The notes below the pieces were generated by a model that saw nothing but the letters and a program-made list of their open reading frames with translations, was not told where the DNA came from and did not search any database. This document shows positions 13,301-28,300 of a stretch of DNA of 64,000 bases, piece after piece. Source of the DNA: Maylandia zebra (Eukaryota; Chordata; Actinopteri; Cichliformes; Cichlidae); assembly GCF_041146795.1 (NCBI RefSeq), contig NC_135176.1:28343786-28407785 (forward strand), written 5' to 3'. Made by a program: the position numbers and the translations under genes. The stretch's first letter is position 1. Every line of letters begins with the position of its first letter.

Positions 13301-16300
13301 GTTTCAGGAATGTGTTGAAAATTAGTTTGACACTTGAGGCGAACACCTCCTGTGTTTGTATTTCTGATGAAGCTGAAGCATTCGAGCTGTTTTTTTCGAG
13401 CTCCTCTGAACTCTGCTGAATCAGCATGTGCACTGGTGGTAAACCCCCACCTCTCCTCTCCTCTTCCTGTGACACCTGCAGCTTTTTCTGTGACGTGATG
13501 GCTCACCTGATATCTGCTGAAGTTCAAGAAGAGCTTTTATGGTGGAAGTGGCCGACTGGGATTCCCCGCCAGATACCTCCTGGTAGATGATGGTGGGGCT
13601 GGACTCCACAGCTACTTCCTGCTCAGTCCAATCCTGCTCTCTGGAGGACACCACGTGCACTACAGGCTGCGCTTCTGAGGAGCGGACAGTTTTTGTTTTT
13701 TTTAAACCAGCGGTTACACATCACATTTCAGTCAACAATCCTGAGGCAAACACCACAGAAGCAGTAGTTTATCTCCAATCTCTGCGTCATGGGAAAAGTA
13801 AAGGGAGGCATACCTTGAGCGCTGCCCTGAGAAGCCTCGCTGACTAAGCTGCTGGCCTCTGCGAGGCTGCCGGCATCATCCTTTGTGGCCCCGTCCTGGC
13901 CTGGGGTCTGACCCTGACTCAGTTCGGCGGAGCGGGTCACCTGCTGCAGCGTCTCAGTGACCAGCTGCCGGGTCTGCTCGCTCACCACCGCTGTCTGGAA
14001 GACCGGCTTCGGTTTGATGAGAACCTGCAGGAAACCAGAGGAGCATACAGTGTCCTGAAAGCTGTTGACTGGTGTGTGCTCCTCATTATACTTGATAAGG
14101 AACTATAGTCCTAATGAGTGAAAACACAAGCCTGAAAGCAAGCGTTTGCCTCTGTAACCTCCTGTTGTGGCAGGCCAGATGTTTCAATATCCGTTCAGAC
14201 TTCCACTACTTTCCATCTTTCTTTCCATCTCTCTCTCTTCCTCCACGCAGTCGGTCACAACGAGTCTTTCAATGTTAACATTTTACAATCTTTTCACTCA
14301 CTTTTTTATATCAATAACACATCAAAGGTCAAACCAGAATGTCGACACACATTTTTATTGATCTGCACTAAACAACCTCTTTATCACCTGGCTTGTTATC
14401 ACTTCTTCTTTTTACTTTATTGTAACACAAGAGCACTTTTGATGCCATTTTTGCATCATGACGCCTGTGATTTCTTGGCTGCTGTTGTGTGGGATGTGTT
14501 CTGCTTTGCACTAAGCCTTACTGGGATGTAACTGCCTCCATCGCCCTAATCCAACGCTTTTACGCAGTTTTTCTGTTTTTTAATAATAATAATAATAATA
14601 ATAATAATGGATTGCATTTATACAGCGCTTTTTGAGACCCTCAAAGCGCTTTACAATTCCATGATTCATTCACACACTGGTGAAGGCAAGCTACAGTTGT
14701 AGCCACAGCTGCCCTGGGGCAGACTGACAGAAGCCAGGCTGCCATATCGCGCCATCGGCCCCTCTGGCCAACACCAGTAGGCGGTAGGTGAAGTGTCTTG
14801 CACACGGACACAACGACCGAGACTGTCCGAGCCGGGGCTCGAACCGGCAACCTTCCGATTACAAGACGAACTACCAACTCTTGAACCATGATCGCCCTTT
14901 TTTTGTTTTTTTTTTTGTTTTTTTACGTAAGACAACATTCGATCAGGGATGTTTTGCTTCCACGAGCGTCTCTAGCTTGCTTGCCACCATCCTCGCACAC
15001 CATCAGTGAGCTTCACCTGACTGAACCCGTCAGGGCTCCTTTTCTTTATATGTTACACTGTAATAACTCCCACTGTCTGGCATCTGTTTGAACAGAGTCA
15101 CCTTCGGCTGAACTTTTATAAATGATATAGAATTTGCCTCTCTGTGGGAAATGGAAAATTAGGTTAAGTACACAGTGACTCAGTGGTTCCTCAGTAGCAT
15201 TCAGGAACCATAGGCCCATGTTGCAAATCTGCTGCGTCACAATTGTGTAAAGATTTGTGCGCAAGATCTGACGTGTTAGGCGTTGTTCCTACGACGTCAT
15301 TATTAATGCTTTTCATGGGTTCTTATTACAAAAGGCTCAAGTTATGTCATAGCTTTGCATGTTCCAGGAAGAATACTACTTCCCCTTAATATGGCCTCAA
15401 AATAATGCACAACTAATGTGATAACGTAGGCAAAGCAGTTGTGTCATGTAGTAGACCGCAGACGAGACAGCCTTGAGTTATTTTTGAAAAGGTAGATTTC
15501 TGAAAACTAAAACTAGACTAATTGAAATAAAATAAGTCAAACCGGACTTTTCGGTGCTTTTTGACGGGACATAAATTCCAATCTCCCAGGTGAAAGGAAC
15601 CCACAAATCCACCACAACCTGTTAAACTGATTCAAATCTTTGCATCGTGGTGTTTACGTTTTTCCCTTAAAGCTGGCCTTGGAACCACATCATCATACGT
15701 GAGCACCAGATGCATCACACACGCACAACATCTACCAGGGATAGCCCTCCTGGAAGAATCCTGTCATTTATATTCTCTCATTAAAAGGGAGACTCCTTTG
15801 CAGTTTTATTACAAAACTAAACACAGAGGACAGGATTACCATGAACCGGTGCAGAGAAACGGAGACGGATTGGCATGAGAATAAAACTGGCCACCTTTAA
15901 CATAGTTTACTGTGTGCACAAATGGAGAAACACAACTGTGTGGGTGCAACTCTCACTGCTTATGTGCAGACACACTGTTGCTGCTGCCAGGAAGTGCTTC
16001 CTTCCCTCTTAATGGTAACAAGAGATGGCTACACCAGCGAGTGCACCATTGGTCAAGCCATCCTCATCTTTACAGTTCTTCTAAGGCTTCTCGGCTGTTG
16101 TTACAAGTGTAACCCTGGTTAAGGATAATAATAATAATAACATGTATAAAGATATAGTAGATTCTTTTTTAATTTTTTTATACTTCAGATTTATTTGTGT
16201 TGTGTAGTCCAATGGCGAGTAAAATGTTCCAAAATATGTGCACCATCTAAAGAGTCTGTTCTGAATGACAATGAAGTGGCTATTTTATGTAGTGGGCTAA

Positions 16301-19300
16301 TAACAGCCTCCATAGCCAGCTTAATGTTTGGGGGATCCCCCCTCAAGAAAAGAGAAATTCTAAAAACTTTTTTTGCAAATAAACAATAACATAAAATATC
16401 TGATGGCGAGGCCTGATAAAAAAAAATTTAACAAAAAACCCAGAGAGCGTGCAGCTCTTAAATGTCCCATAAGGCTAATTTGTCGTTAGTGACACAATAA
16501 AGTTCACTTTATAAATAAAGCACAGCTTTGCCTCGAGTCAGACGGCTTATCGGAGGCAGCAAGTTGCTTCTTATCAAACATTTTACAGCAGAGTTAGTCG
16601 GAAGACGTTATTTAGACTACGAGTTTCTTACTCATGAACGCTGACATTAGCTGAGTCATTTTTCCGTCTGCTTCAGCGGCTGCTGAGTAACTAGGTCATA
16701 AACGTCGAAACTGACTGCTTGAGAAAAACAGTTTAAATATTACAGAAACTGGAAACAAACTTTGGTAAACAGGTGTCATGTTCGTCACTGGAAAAGAGAA
16801 AAGAGACGCTGGTATTTAAGCCAGTTAAGAAAATGTGGCAATTAGTGGTTTCACTCCAACTGCACAGCAGATTAGCACTGTGGGTGTTTAACTCGGTAAC
16901 TACAGTACTCATTACTCACTGACCACAGTTTCCCCTCGATGACTAAAAACGAACCTTGAATTCTGAATTTAGACCTTTTTTTTGAGAAGTCTGATATTGA
17001 AACAATGACAAAGTATTTGTGAATCAATCTGAAAAAGACAAAGAAAAAAAAATCTGCAGAACTTGTGATTTATGTTTTTGTTATTAGAGAGATATTTTTA
17101 ACACTGTGTGGCTGACAGCTCGTGTTTTCATTAACCCTTCACTCTAACTTTGTGTGTTTGCAGCACAAAACGACCTGGAAACCAGCGTAGTGGGACTTAC
17201 CCTCTCAGAATATTTCTGACAATTTTATCTTGAATTCAAATTCCCCCAAAAGGTCTTGAAATATCAGGCGGAGGCTGCAGGCTTTAGTCTGAACAACCTT
17301 TTTGTGGGTGTTTCTTCTTAAATTACTATATATGCTTTCGCTAGTCATTTAACATCTGTCAGAAATCTAAGAATTTCTCCAGAAGTTTTCAAAAATAGAC
17401 AAAATAAAACCCCCCTAGGAACTGAAAGAGGTCAACGACAGTGGCAAAAAACAAATTAGAGCTCAGGAGATACTAATAGCATACAAAATACAAAAAGTCC
17501 ACTGGCCACAATACCTGTGTCACCTCACTCTGCAGTTCCCCTCTGGTGAGCTTTAGCCTCTTTCAGCTCACTGTTTTGGCTTTTACAACCTCCAGTTTGA
17601 ATTCAGGCTCAGCTAAAGTCACATTACACACAGATTCAACAAGTTGCTCCCTCGGAGATAATGGTCCATATTGGCATGACAGCATCACACAGTTGCTCCA
17701 CATCCTGCTGCACCAGATCCCAAAGGTTCTCTAGTGGAGTGAAATCTGGTGACTGTGGAGGCCATTTGAGGACAGTGAACTCATTGTCATGTTCAAGAAA
17801 CAAGATGATCTGAGCTTTGTGACATCCTGCTGGACGCAACAACACTCAGGCTGTGGTGTTCAAAATGTTCAGCAGAAAGTCTGACCCCCCCACAGCATTA
17901 CACCAGCATCAAGAGCAGCTCTGAGCCTTTGATAGAAAGTGGGACTTAACCATGCTTTAATGTTATTTGTGTACTGCCCAATAAATTCTGACCCTACAAT
18001 CCAAATTGCAGCAGAAATTGAGACCAGGCAATGTTTTTCCAATTGTGTACTGTCCAATTTTGCTGAGCCTGTGCGAACTATAACCTGAATTTTCTGTTTT
18101 CAGATGTCAGGTGATCTTCTGCTGCTGTAGCCCACCTGCTCTTCTGCATACCTTGTTTGTAACAACTGATTATTTGAGTAACTGTTGCCTTCCTATCAGC
18201 CTGAAGCAGTCTGGCCATTCTCCACAGACCTCTGACCTCAACAAGGCACGGCCACTGACAAGATATGTTCTCTTTTTCCAAGAGAATCCAAGTAGATCAG
18301 CAGTTTATGGACTGCTCAGATGAGCCCATCTGGCACTGACAATCATGTCACTTAAATCACTTGTCTTCCTCAGTCTGATGCTCAATTTAAACCACATCCC
18401 TACATGCACTGAGTTGCTGCCGTCTGACTGGATGATTAGAGATGTCCACTAAAAAGCAATAGAACAAGTGTACCTATTAAAGTGGCCCATAAGTATGTTC
18501 TTGGTGAAAAAAGTAATGAAACATCGAAAGGTTTTTAATTACTGTGGGGAAAAAAAAAAATCAGTGGACACAATTTGTGGGTCACATCTTTCAACTGACG
18601 CATCTGCCTCCCTGTTTCTCTGTGTGTGCTTGATGTCCAGACACGTATCCCTTTTGATAACACGATCAACTTAAGGGCGATAACATGTCAGTGTTGTGGT
18701 TACAGCTCGTTGCTGTGCTCAGACAATTGGCTAATGCAGGTATAATACAGCAGGCCAGAAACATGATCATGTCACAATGCAGTCTGCAGCTGTTTGACCA
18801 ACAGCAGCAGATCAAATAACTACCACAGCATTCAGCTCTGTGTGATAAGGGGAAGTTGAGGGAGAAACAGGAAAGGTAAGTGTTAAAGCTCCTGCTATAC
18901 ATCTGCCTATAGAACAAGGGGATTTTTTCCCCTTCTGCTTAAGTAGCTGTACATTGATTTTAAATAACCACATCTCACTTCTCTGGAAACATCCAGCGCA
19001 GGTGACTGACCTACTGAGCTCCATGAAAAGCACTCTTCTCCTTCTTGAGCAGATCTGTTCCCATTTTCAGAGGAAGAAACCCATACCCATTACTCTTAAG
19101 ATAAACATGGCTCTTCCTGCACTTATATCACATGACCCTTGCGGTTACTTGTCAGTCAAAAGGTCACATGATTATCCACCCGATGTTTGTCATGTGATAA
19201 CCTCAGCGGGCTGCGGTCAACCAGTTTGTAATGATGATATTTACATTTTATTAAACAAATATGGTGGAAAAAAAAAACCAACACGTCTCACCTGCGTCTT

Positions 19301-22300
19301 GCCCTGCTGCCCGTAAACGATCTTGGTCGGGATGATTTTGGTGGCGGTGGCCTGGGACCCGGAGCTCATGCCTTTGGGCTGGGTGACGATCATTTTAGTG
19401 ATGGGTCTGGAGGCGGTGATGATTGCAGGTTTGGTCCCCTGAACTGCCTGAAGGCCCTTTTCCCCCTGCAGCATACGCAGCAAGCTCATTAGGATTCTTT
19501 TTAGCCAAATTCAAATTAAAAACAAAACAAAACAAAAAAACGAATAAAACTGAATAAAAGAAAAAGAAGCACGAATTGCAAGAAACCTAATTTAAAACAT
19601 AAATTTGTGGGAACCCATACTCACTGACCAAATCTGGTGGGAACTATAGACTTCCAACCTCCCCCCCCGTTTCCACTAATTTCACCACTGAGTCAATCCC
19701 CATAGACTCCCACATTACAATTCCCAACTTTAAAGATCAAACTGTTTACAGTCACGCACAAAAACATGTTTTTTGGTCTCTATAGATAGGTTCCCCCTTC
19801 ACAATAACTGTACAGGGGTTGAAATTTCTTTTAGAACTCATGTACTTGGATGAGGTTTAACATTAGCAGGGCAGCCATAGGCAGCTGTTCAAACACTGAA
19901 CCTCCCGACTGTTCGTTGCCTGTTGATGTTTGGTTTTTTTTTGCAGTTTTCTGACAAATAACATGACCTGTTGTGAGCACAGCCCATACAAAAAGTTTGT
20001 ACTTCTGACTTGGTGACTGAAATTCAAATTTTTCCCATGACAGATTTGTCCGTCTAAGGATTGCAGCCATTCAACCATTGCTAGCGTTAGTTAACGTTAC
20101 ACATGGGTAACTTCAAAAGACCAACAAGGCAGCAGCCAAAAGGCCAGGAACCACTGTCTTTCATATGTGTCGCGGATAATTACAACAAAATAAAATGACA
20201 CGACCAAGGCAAAAACTGTGGTATTTTGTAAATATAATAATAAACGCAAATTCACTGTGTAATTGTGTAACAGCGTCCTCCTGAAATGCCCCAATAACAT
20301 TGAGAGTAACATCCTCCTCTCTGCCCCTTAATGGTCTCTGGTCGCTATGGTAACACGCAAATATTTCTTTCAAAATAAGACGCAAAACTACAACACGGGA
20401 AAAGACCCAGAGAAACCGAGTTAATGATAAAAACCCTGAAAACCATAAACTTCGCACCCGAGCCTCAACTCTCGCGGCTGGTACCAAACAGCTCATGGCC
20501 CGGTACCGGCCCGTGGCCCAGGGTTGGGGACCGCTGATATAAAACATCTGAAATAATTACAATGGTCGTTACATTTTCAGAAATATTGACCTCTAACCTT
20601 CACCTTGAGGTTGAGGTCACAGAAATTCAAACTCATCAGCCATTTTTAGACGACACACCTATGGTACTGTTTTAAAAATCCTACTTTGCCTTGTTCTCGA
20701 GTTATCCAGTACAATGACCAAAGTGGCTAAAGATGTCTAATAGAGGTTTAGTTTCTGAAGATCACCATTAGCTGCAGAAACGCAGCAGCTATTCTTCCTG
20801 TGGTCGCAGATCTTTGCATTTTGACAATGCATCATAAGACACACACTTAAACCATATAACTGACACGTCTACTCACATTCTTCATAAACTATTTAGGTAG
20901 AGCAAAAGCAAGCTAGCTTTGCTACAATATCTGAATCTGAAGCAGGACGCAGTGACTTAAAGTAAAGAACTGGGCTTGTAAATCTGAGTGGTGAAAGTGA
21001 AAGAAGCAGTGAACTGGTGGGCCCGGGGATCAGGCTGTGGTCAGCTGTCAGGTGTAAATATGTGAACATGATGAGGGATTTCCTGAAAATTCCCCTGAAT
21101 TAATAAAGTTAAATCTGTCAAAGACTTTATAAATAATGAGGTAAAAACACAGCAGGCTTAATATTTTGAAAGCAAACACAAACTAATTACAGCCGGGAAG
21201 TCCGCATGATTTCCCCAATAACCAGTTCTGCACTACACCTCATATGTTGGTTACACAAGCATTTTATATTATTGATATTAAATATTACATAATGTTGAAT
21301 TAAGCTCTAGACAGACAGACTAATCTTTCTCTCTTGTATAAAAAAAAAAAAAAAAAAAGGTTAACTGCTCCTATGAGTTTAGCGCACGTGTGAGAATGCT
21401 ATCACGCTCATCAACTGACCCCAGCATTTAACAGCGTGGTGACCACATTCTTGCCGGGCAGTCCCTGGATGGTCGCTCCTTTGCCCGTGGTTTTCTGCAC
21501 CACGATGACGTTGGGCTTGGAGGTCATGGGGATGGTGGTGATCTTAGTCGTCGTGCCTGCAGCGGACGAGAACTGATGAGAAACTTGCACTGAACGTAGA
21601 AGCGCTCTAGACCTCCCTCTGACTCACCGGACACGATGTTGCTGCTGATGATCTTTCCTCCCAGAGTGGCCAGAGACTTGGGCACCACGGTGATGATGCT
21701 GCCGCTGGTGGTCTTGACGTAAGTGGTCCCGCCACTGGAGGCTGATATTCTGGCCCCGATGTTGGGACTAACAGTGGGTCTCGTGTAGGTGGTCTGGGTA
21801 GCTACACGAAGGAATACAGAATTACTGTTGTCCACCTTAAAGATATCGACAGGAGCGTCTCCATCGAGGATTAAATTAAGCTGCCACATTACCGGTGAGA
21901 TAATTAACTCCGTTTAAATAGTCTATGATTAAATCTGAATGACAAAGAGTCACAGGTGTCATTACAGTTTTACTCTGGTCACAAAGACGACCTTTAAGTT
22001 ACACGCGATCTCTCCTTTCCTGGATCAGATGTGGAGTTTTTGATCCCCTCGCCCCCACTCACCTGTGGGCTGAGTGACCAGCTTTGTGGTCATGATGGCT
22101 CCGTTGCTACTGACAACCATGATGGGAGAAGAGCTGCTGCTGGACAAAGCCGCCGAAGGCTTGGGCAGGATTTTGCTGGGCTGCACCTGCTGAGTGATGA
22201 TCTTCACCCCTGCACACAAACCACACATTAACAAACAGTGCGGTCGTATCACGATATTCACTTTCTAAACAGATTCACTGTCGTGCTTTGTTTCTTTTCA

Positions 22301-25300
22301 AACAGCTGTGCGTCATATGAAAGAAAATGGTTAACCACCAGCAAAAGGCAAAAAAAAAAAAAAAAGATATGAGCTTATTTTGTGAAATAGATATAATACA
22401 GGTATTGCAAACAGCACGTGGTTAAAATGAAATAAAATGACAGAACTGAAACACAAACACACAATAAAGGCTCGTCATGGTTACCGGACTCTTGTTTGAT
22501 CTGAATGGTGGGCTTGGCTCCCGGTGAGGAGGTGGTGGTCTGGGTCTGACCGACGTTGGACGCTCCTAAAGGCGAGCTCTGCTGCAGCTGTTTGGGTGAC
22601 TGTTGTTTGGGGAACTGGGCCAGGATCTGAGTGGGTGAGGCCATTAGTGTCTTCGGTGAAGGAAGTCTGGCTGTAGAGACCTTCACTCCAGCTGAAACTC
22701 CACCTGCAACCGACAACTTTGACGGTAAGATACAAAACCTAACAGGTGACGTCCCAGAGAAGGTTCCTCCCCCTCATGTCTAATGTTATGTTTGCAAAAC
22801 TAGAAGATTGAACATTTAAGAGAGATTATCTGGTTAAAATCATATTAAAACCCACGAGCTTAAATCTTTTTACACTAATGACTCAAAATCATTTTAATCA
22901 GTAAAGTATCATTAACATTATTTTAATGTGTTTTCACAAAAAACTATTTTACAAAGGTTAACTTAATATTACTTTGTCATGTCTATCCACTTATACTAAT
23001 ACTGCCTTTTTCCCTCTCTTGAGCAACTAAGCTGTTGATAACATGACAGTTTTGAGTCTTTATGGCATGCTGACATTAAGCAATTAAGGCCAGATACACC
23101 ATGAAAGGTGGAAGACACTCGAAGAATTCAATTGGATAATTTGCCAAAAGCAAGGATGGTGGTAAAAATAACTTTTGGTGCAAGGTGGAAACTTTTTAAG
23201 GATTTTTTAAATCAGATTTTGTAGATCTATATGTGCAGTTTGAAAGTCCTGGTGACCGCTTTTAAATAATGTTTCTGAATGGAAAGACTTGCTTCTAGAA
23301 GATGATGGATCGTATCAGATTATATAACCCAGGCTTGGCCAGCTCCAGGCCTCGAGGGCCAGTGTCCTGCAGGTTTTAGATATTACCCTGGGTCAGCACA
23401 CCCAAATCCAATGATTAGTTCATTGCCAGGTCTCTGGAGAACTTCAAGAGATGTTGAGGAGGTAATTTAACCATTTAAATCAGCTGCGATGGATCAAGGA
23501 CACATGTAAAACCTGCAGGACACCGGCCGGCACTGGCTTGGACACCACTGATATAACCGATCCAGTGATTTCAGCTCGTACTGGAAAGATAAGGTACGTC
23601 CCTAACAAGTAATAGTAGTACTCTACTGCTAGAGTAGTAAATGAACAGAAATGAAATCAGCAGCTATATTAATAACTACATAAACTGAGTCATCAAGAAG
23701 TCAGAGTTTTACTGCTTTACCCTAATATTTGACATATTTATTCACTCAAATTTATTTTTATAAATTTAATTAGCTGAAATGTTAAGTTGTTATTCTCTGC
23801 TGCCCCCAAGTGGACAAAACAGTTAATAATACAGCTTTAAATTCATGTGTCGTATCATGCAATCCAACCTACAAAGCACTGGAGTTTAAAGGCACAGAGC
23901 CATGGAACAGTACAACCAAACTGAATAATTATCATTGAGAATAATCTGGTGTTTTTTTGATTCACTAACTAACTAATTTATTTTGAGCCCTGCTGTTCTC
24001 TTGGCACCTTTGGGAGCACACGTTTTTGTTTTGTCTGAAGATGGACCTGGCAGAAAAACTGAGCACAGAGGAGGAACCTACACGGTGTGACCGTCGACAT
24101 GACCGCTGATGGTGTGGAGGAGACCACTGTGGTCACAGCGATGGTGTTGGGGTTCGTGGAAGTGCTGGAGCTGGCTGGAAAAACCACCGTCTGCTTTTGT
24201 GTGGGTGTGGTCAGCACAGAGGTGGACCCCAGCTTTGACACAGCGGTGGCGTTGTTGTGGGCGTGGGACTTGGACAGGATGTTGGGCACGAAATTGGAAC
24301 TCGGGGAAGTCGTCACGATGATCACCTGTTGAAACACGAGACGTTTAAACTCAGAAGCAGCGTCTAGAGAGACGAGCCGAGGTAGGGTTCGACTGTCACC
24401 TTCTGCGTGGTGGTGCTGGTCGTCTGGATGGTGGGCTTGGTGAAGGTGATCTTGACGGGGGACAGGTGAGGCGGTAAGGAGTTGGCGATGCTCTGCATGA
24501 TGCTGCTCATCTTGGGGCTGCCGCTCACGGGCACCGTGATGTTCTTGGATACCGGCGGGGACACCTTAGTAACTTCTTTCAGCATCACCGGAGACGAGCT
24601 GGACGAGTTCGTGCGCCTTCGCTTGCGAGGCTTCTCGTCCTCATCGGAACAACTAACACCTGAAAGGCGAAATCAGCGGGAAAAATTAAGGATGACTGAG
24701 ACTGTATCACTGAGTAGGGATACACTTGAGGATTTTGCTTTTTAATTGCTGATAATCAAGAAGTACTAACTGCGATCAAGACAAGATGACTGAGATTAAA
24801 TAATAAATCAGTCAGCAGAATGTTATTCAGTCTATTTCACTGACTGTACTTGGCTTGTGACAGAAATGTAACATTAAACCCTAAAATAAAAGAAAGTTTA
24901 TGGGGTAAAAATTATGAATTAACAACTACCAGTAAAAATCCTAATCTGCAAATTTCTACACAGTTCTATAACTTAACTCATTCATAAATCAAAACCTCTT
25001 AATTACATCTTTAGTTCTAATGATGTACAGATGCTCTGTCTTCCGGTGCCTCATTCCCGCGCTACATTCTCCTGTCACACATTGTTTCTACCAGCTGTTT
25101 AATCGGCAGCAGATGCTGGTGGGATTGTCAAACCTGAGCCAACATGTCCTAACAGACGCCATGTTTAGGAAACTCAGATCTCACATTCCCAGCCAGTTTA
25201 GTCTGGAGTGTGGGGAGAGTATGTGAATCACTGGTGCTAAGAGAGACAGCAGTTTAAAATCACCTTGTAACAAACAGACAAGCATCGCAGTGCCCCCTTT

Positions 25301-28300
25301 AGGCTGAGCAGTAGATTTTTCTTTTTTTAAATATACAAACCACAGTCTCTCCCTCCTTATCTTCAATTCCAAACTCTATTATAAAAACATAACATGAAAG
25401 CTGAAGAAGAGTACATCCCACTCCGAGGTTAAAGAACGCATCAATAAAATGACATTTACTTCAAAGTTATTTAGACATTTTACTCAAAGACATCGGCACT
25501 CATTTAAATGAGAAACTGTTTCTGGAGGGCTGGAAATTTCTTTCAAGTCTGAACACGTTCAAATGCAAAAGAAGTGATTTCAAGTGCAGCACCTCTCTGC
25601 CATCAGTTACAAGAAATAAAGCACTAAAGAACAGTGTTGGTCAAGTTACTTGAAAAAAGTAATCAGTAACTAATTACTGATTACTTCCCCAAAAAAGTAA
25701 TCCCGTTACTTTACTGATTGCTTATTTTCAAAAGTAATTAATTACTTAGTTACTTTTTAAAAACACGATTTACAACCCGAAGAGGTGATAAAGTGATAGA
25801 TCTTTCAGCCCAATTCTACTTTTTCTACATAATCCATCATACAAAATGTAATCAAATTGAAAAGTCTCTTTTTAAAACTTGTTTTATCAGTTTTAATCTT
25901 TTAACTTTATGCATCAAGCAAAAATTGAATTATATGCAACATTCTCTGACTGGAAGAAATTAGTTTAACATTTAAACCTATTTTCTACACATTCCAGCAC
26001 ATAAAATAAAATATTTTGTGTGTTTACACTCACTCTTTCAAATAGATGCAAGTAAAACACAGCAGAAAATAAATACGGTCCTGTTGCTCTATTTTCACCT
26101 GTAAAGCAGGACTCCGGTAGGCGGAGGTTTACCCTGGTGCAGGTGTGCCGCGGTCAGTTGAAGAATCCGCGAGTTTCTCTGTGAGTTTCCCATCACGTCG
26201 TAGCTACTCGGTGCTTGCTTGGAAGTTTAGGGGTTTTTTCGCTGTAAAAAGAAGTTTTCTTCCCACGCACGATGGACGCTAATGTTTTTGTCACTTTTTA
26301 TGGAATCAAACTCAAAGTAAGGTCAGTACTTCCACGCTTTAAACGCTGCACGCTCATACTCTCTCCCACAATCGATATGTGATCCATTGTTGATCTGCAC
26401 ACAGCTGTTGTCACTAACGGCGCACTCGCTTACGTCACTGTCGTGAGACAGTCTCGCAAAAAATCACGGTTTTAGTAACGCAGTAACGCAGCGTTCCTAC
26501 GGGAAAGTAACGGTAATCGAATTACCGTTTTTGCAATAGTAATCCCTTACTTTACTCGTTACTTGAAAAAAGTAATCAGATTACAGTAACGCGTTACTGC
26601 CCATCTCTGCTAAAGAATAAAGCTCATTATTTACATAGCACTAGCTTACAACAACAGTTGTCGCATGGGGGTTTTATAGTGTAAGGTAAAGACTGTACAA
26701 AGGTAAAGAGACAACACCAGTGAGCCAGCACTTGGCGACAGTGGGGAGGAAGAACTTTCTTTTTAAAAAGTGACTTTTGGTAGAAAGAGACTCGGGGAAG
26801 TTACGGGGAAACTGAGGAGAAGAAAAAGAGGCCAGATCAGCAAGTGGTGAGAAAAAAAAAATGTTCAGTGCATCATGGGAAATCCCCCAGCAGCCTGAGC
26901 CTACAGCAGCATAACTAAGGTTAACTAAGATTAAGCCCAATCTTAAAAGTAGAGAGACTGTCTGCCTCGTGAATCCAAACTGGGATCTGCTTCCATGAGG
27001 TCTGCTCTCAAATATGTCAAACTAATCATTTAAGGGACTATGTTTGTGAGTGTGAGGTTTGAAAGTTAATACAGAGTTAAAATTAAGCACAAAATCAGCA
27101 AAAATCTTCAGACTCATGTTACGGTTCAGTCTTCCCAACATCTCACACCCATCATTTGCCTCTTCCACTGAGCTCTTATAAACCGTCTAACAGAGAAGAA
27201 AAATACAAACTTACACCCAGCAAGTCAGCATATGAAGACAAACACAGACAAACCAGAAGGTTTGGTGACAACTGTGACAGAGAAACTGAGAGATCGCTGG
27301 GATCCTGCTGATATGTTAGAAAGGCTTTCTCTAACTGAGCACTTGTGCTGGTTTAAATAACACATATGTAAATAAAGGATGACAGTTTTGGTAACTTGTG
27401 TTATTTAATGACATGTTAATTAGCCATGCAGTTAGCCTCCTCCCTGAAAAGTATTTTTAATTTTATTTATATAGCAGCAAATCACAACAGTCGGCTCAAG
27501 TTATGTTGCTATTTATTATTTCCCTTTCATGTTGCTTCCGTCCAAAGCAAGAGAAAAGTTGATACGATGTTGCTGACACTCACTTTTCACATACACAGTG
27601 CTGCCGCTGGGCAGCACCACCACGTTGGATGAAGGGCTGGGTGGCCGTGGAGATTTCACTGTTGCTCCTATAGGGCCGCTGGTCGCCGTGGTGCTGGTGG
27701 AGGTGCAGGTGGTGCTCGTGTAGGAGTAGCACACCACGACTACAGGGAGGAAATGAAACACATCATTCAATGCCCAAAGTGTTTGAAAACAGCCAGAGTC
27801 CGATGCAAAGTGAATGTTTCTGGCTTTACCCTCTTTGTTCCCCGTTTCAGCTGGCAGCAGGAGGGAGGCGTTCTGATTGGCCGTGGCGCTGGCCACAGCG
27901 TTAGCTGTGACTGTAAAGGCCGTCTGGGGAACCAGCCTCGGCATCAAAGGAACAAGCCTCCGCCCTTCAATGGACCACTCAGAGGAGCTGTTTGGACCCG
28001 ACATGCTGAAAAAGAAAAAGAACGGAAATCTGATTAGAGGACGGCACGAGAGGAAACATTATAAGTCCTCAAAGTTACTCAGGCTCAGAGTCAGGGTACA
28101 ACAAAGGCCTGTTTAAAACCTAAAGCTTTTATTTCCACATGCTTTCACTCCACACCTTACAGTTTGACAAGCACTGGAGCAGAGGTTGGTTAAATAAATA
28201 GCCAAATAGCTCATTGTTGCTAAAGTGAATGAGGAAAAGACTAATGAAAACTTTGAGGAAAACCTGAATACGTCCCTTTTGCTCTCCTCCACAGACATTA

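Noticed and set aside
13236..13475. Minus-strand Gln/Glu/Ser-rich frame next to EMSY exon 13507-13674
   Set aside because: It looks EMSY-like in composition, but the only acceptor (CTGCAG) would leave a 30-nt intron and the wrong phase, so it cannot join the gene.
14788..14899. Possible functional tRNA gene
   Set aside because: A- and B-box-like motifs are present, but the cloverleaf is incomplete and it is fused to a SINE body and tail.
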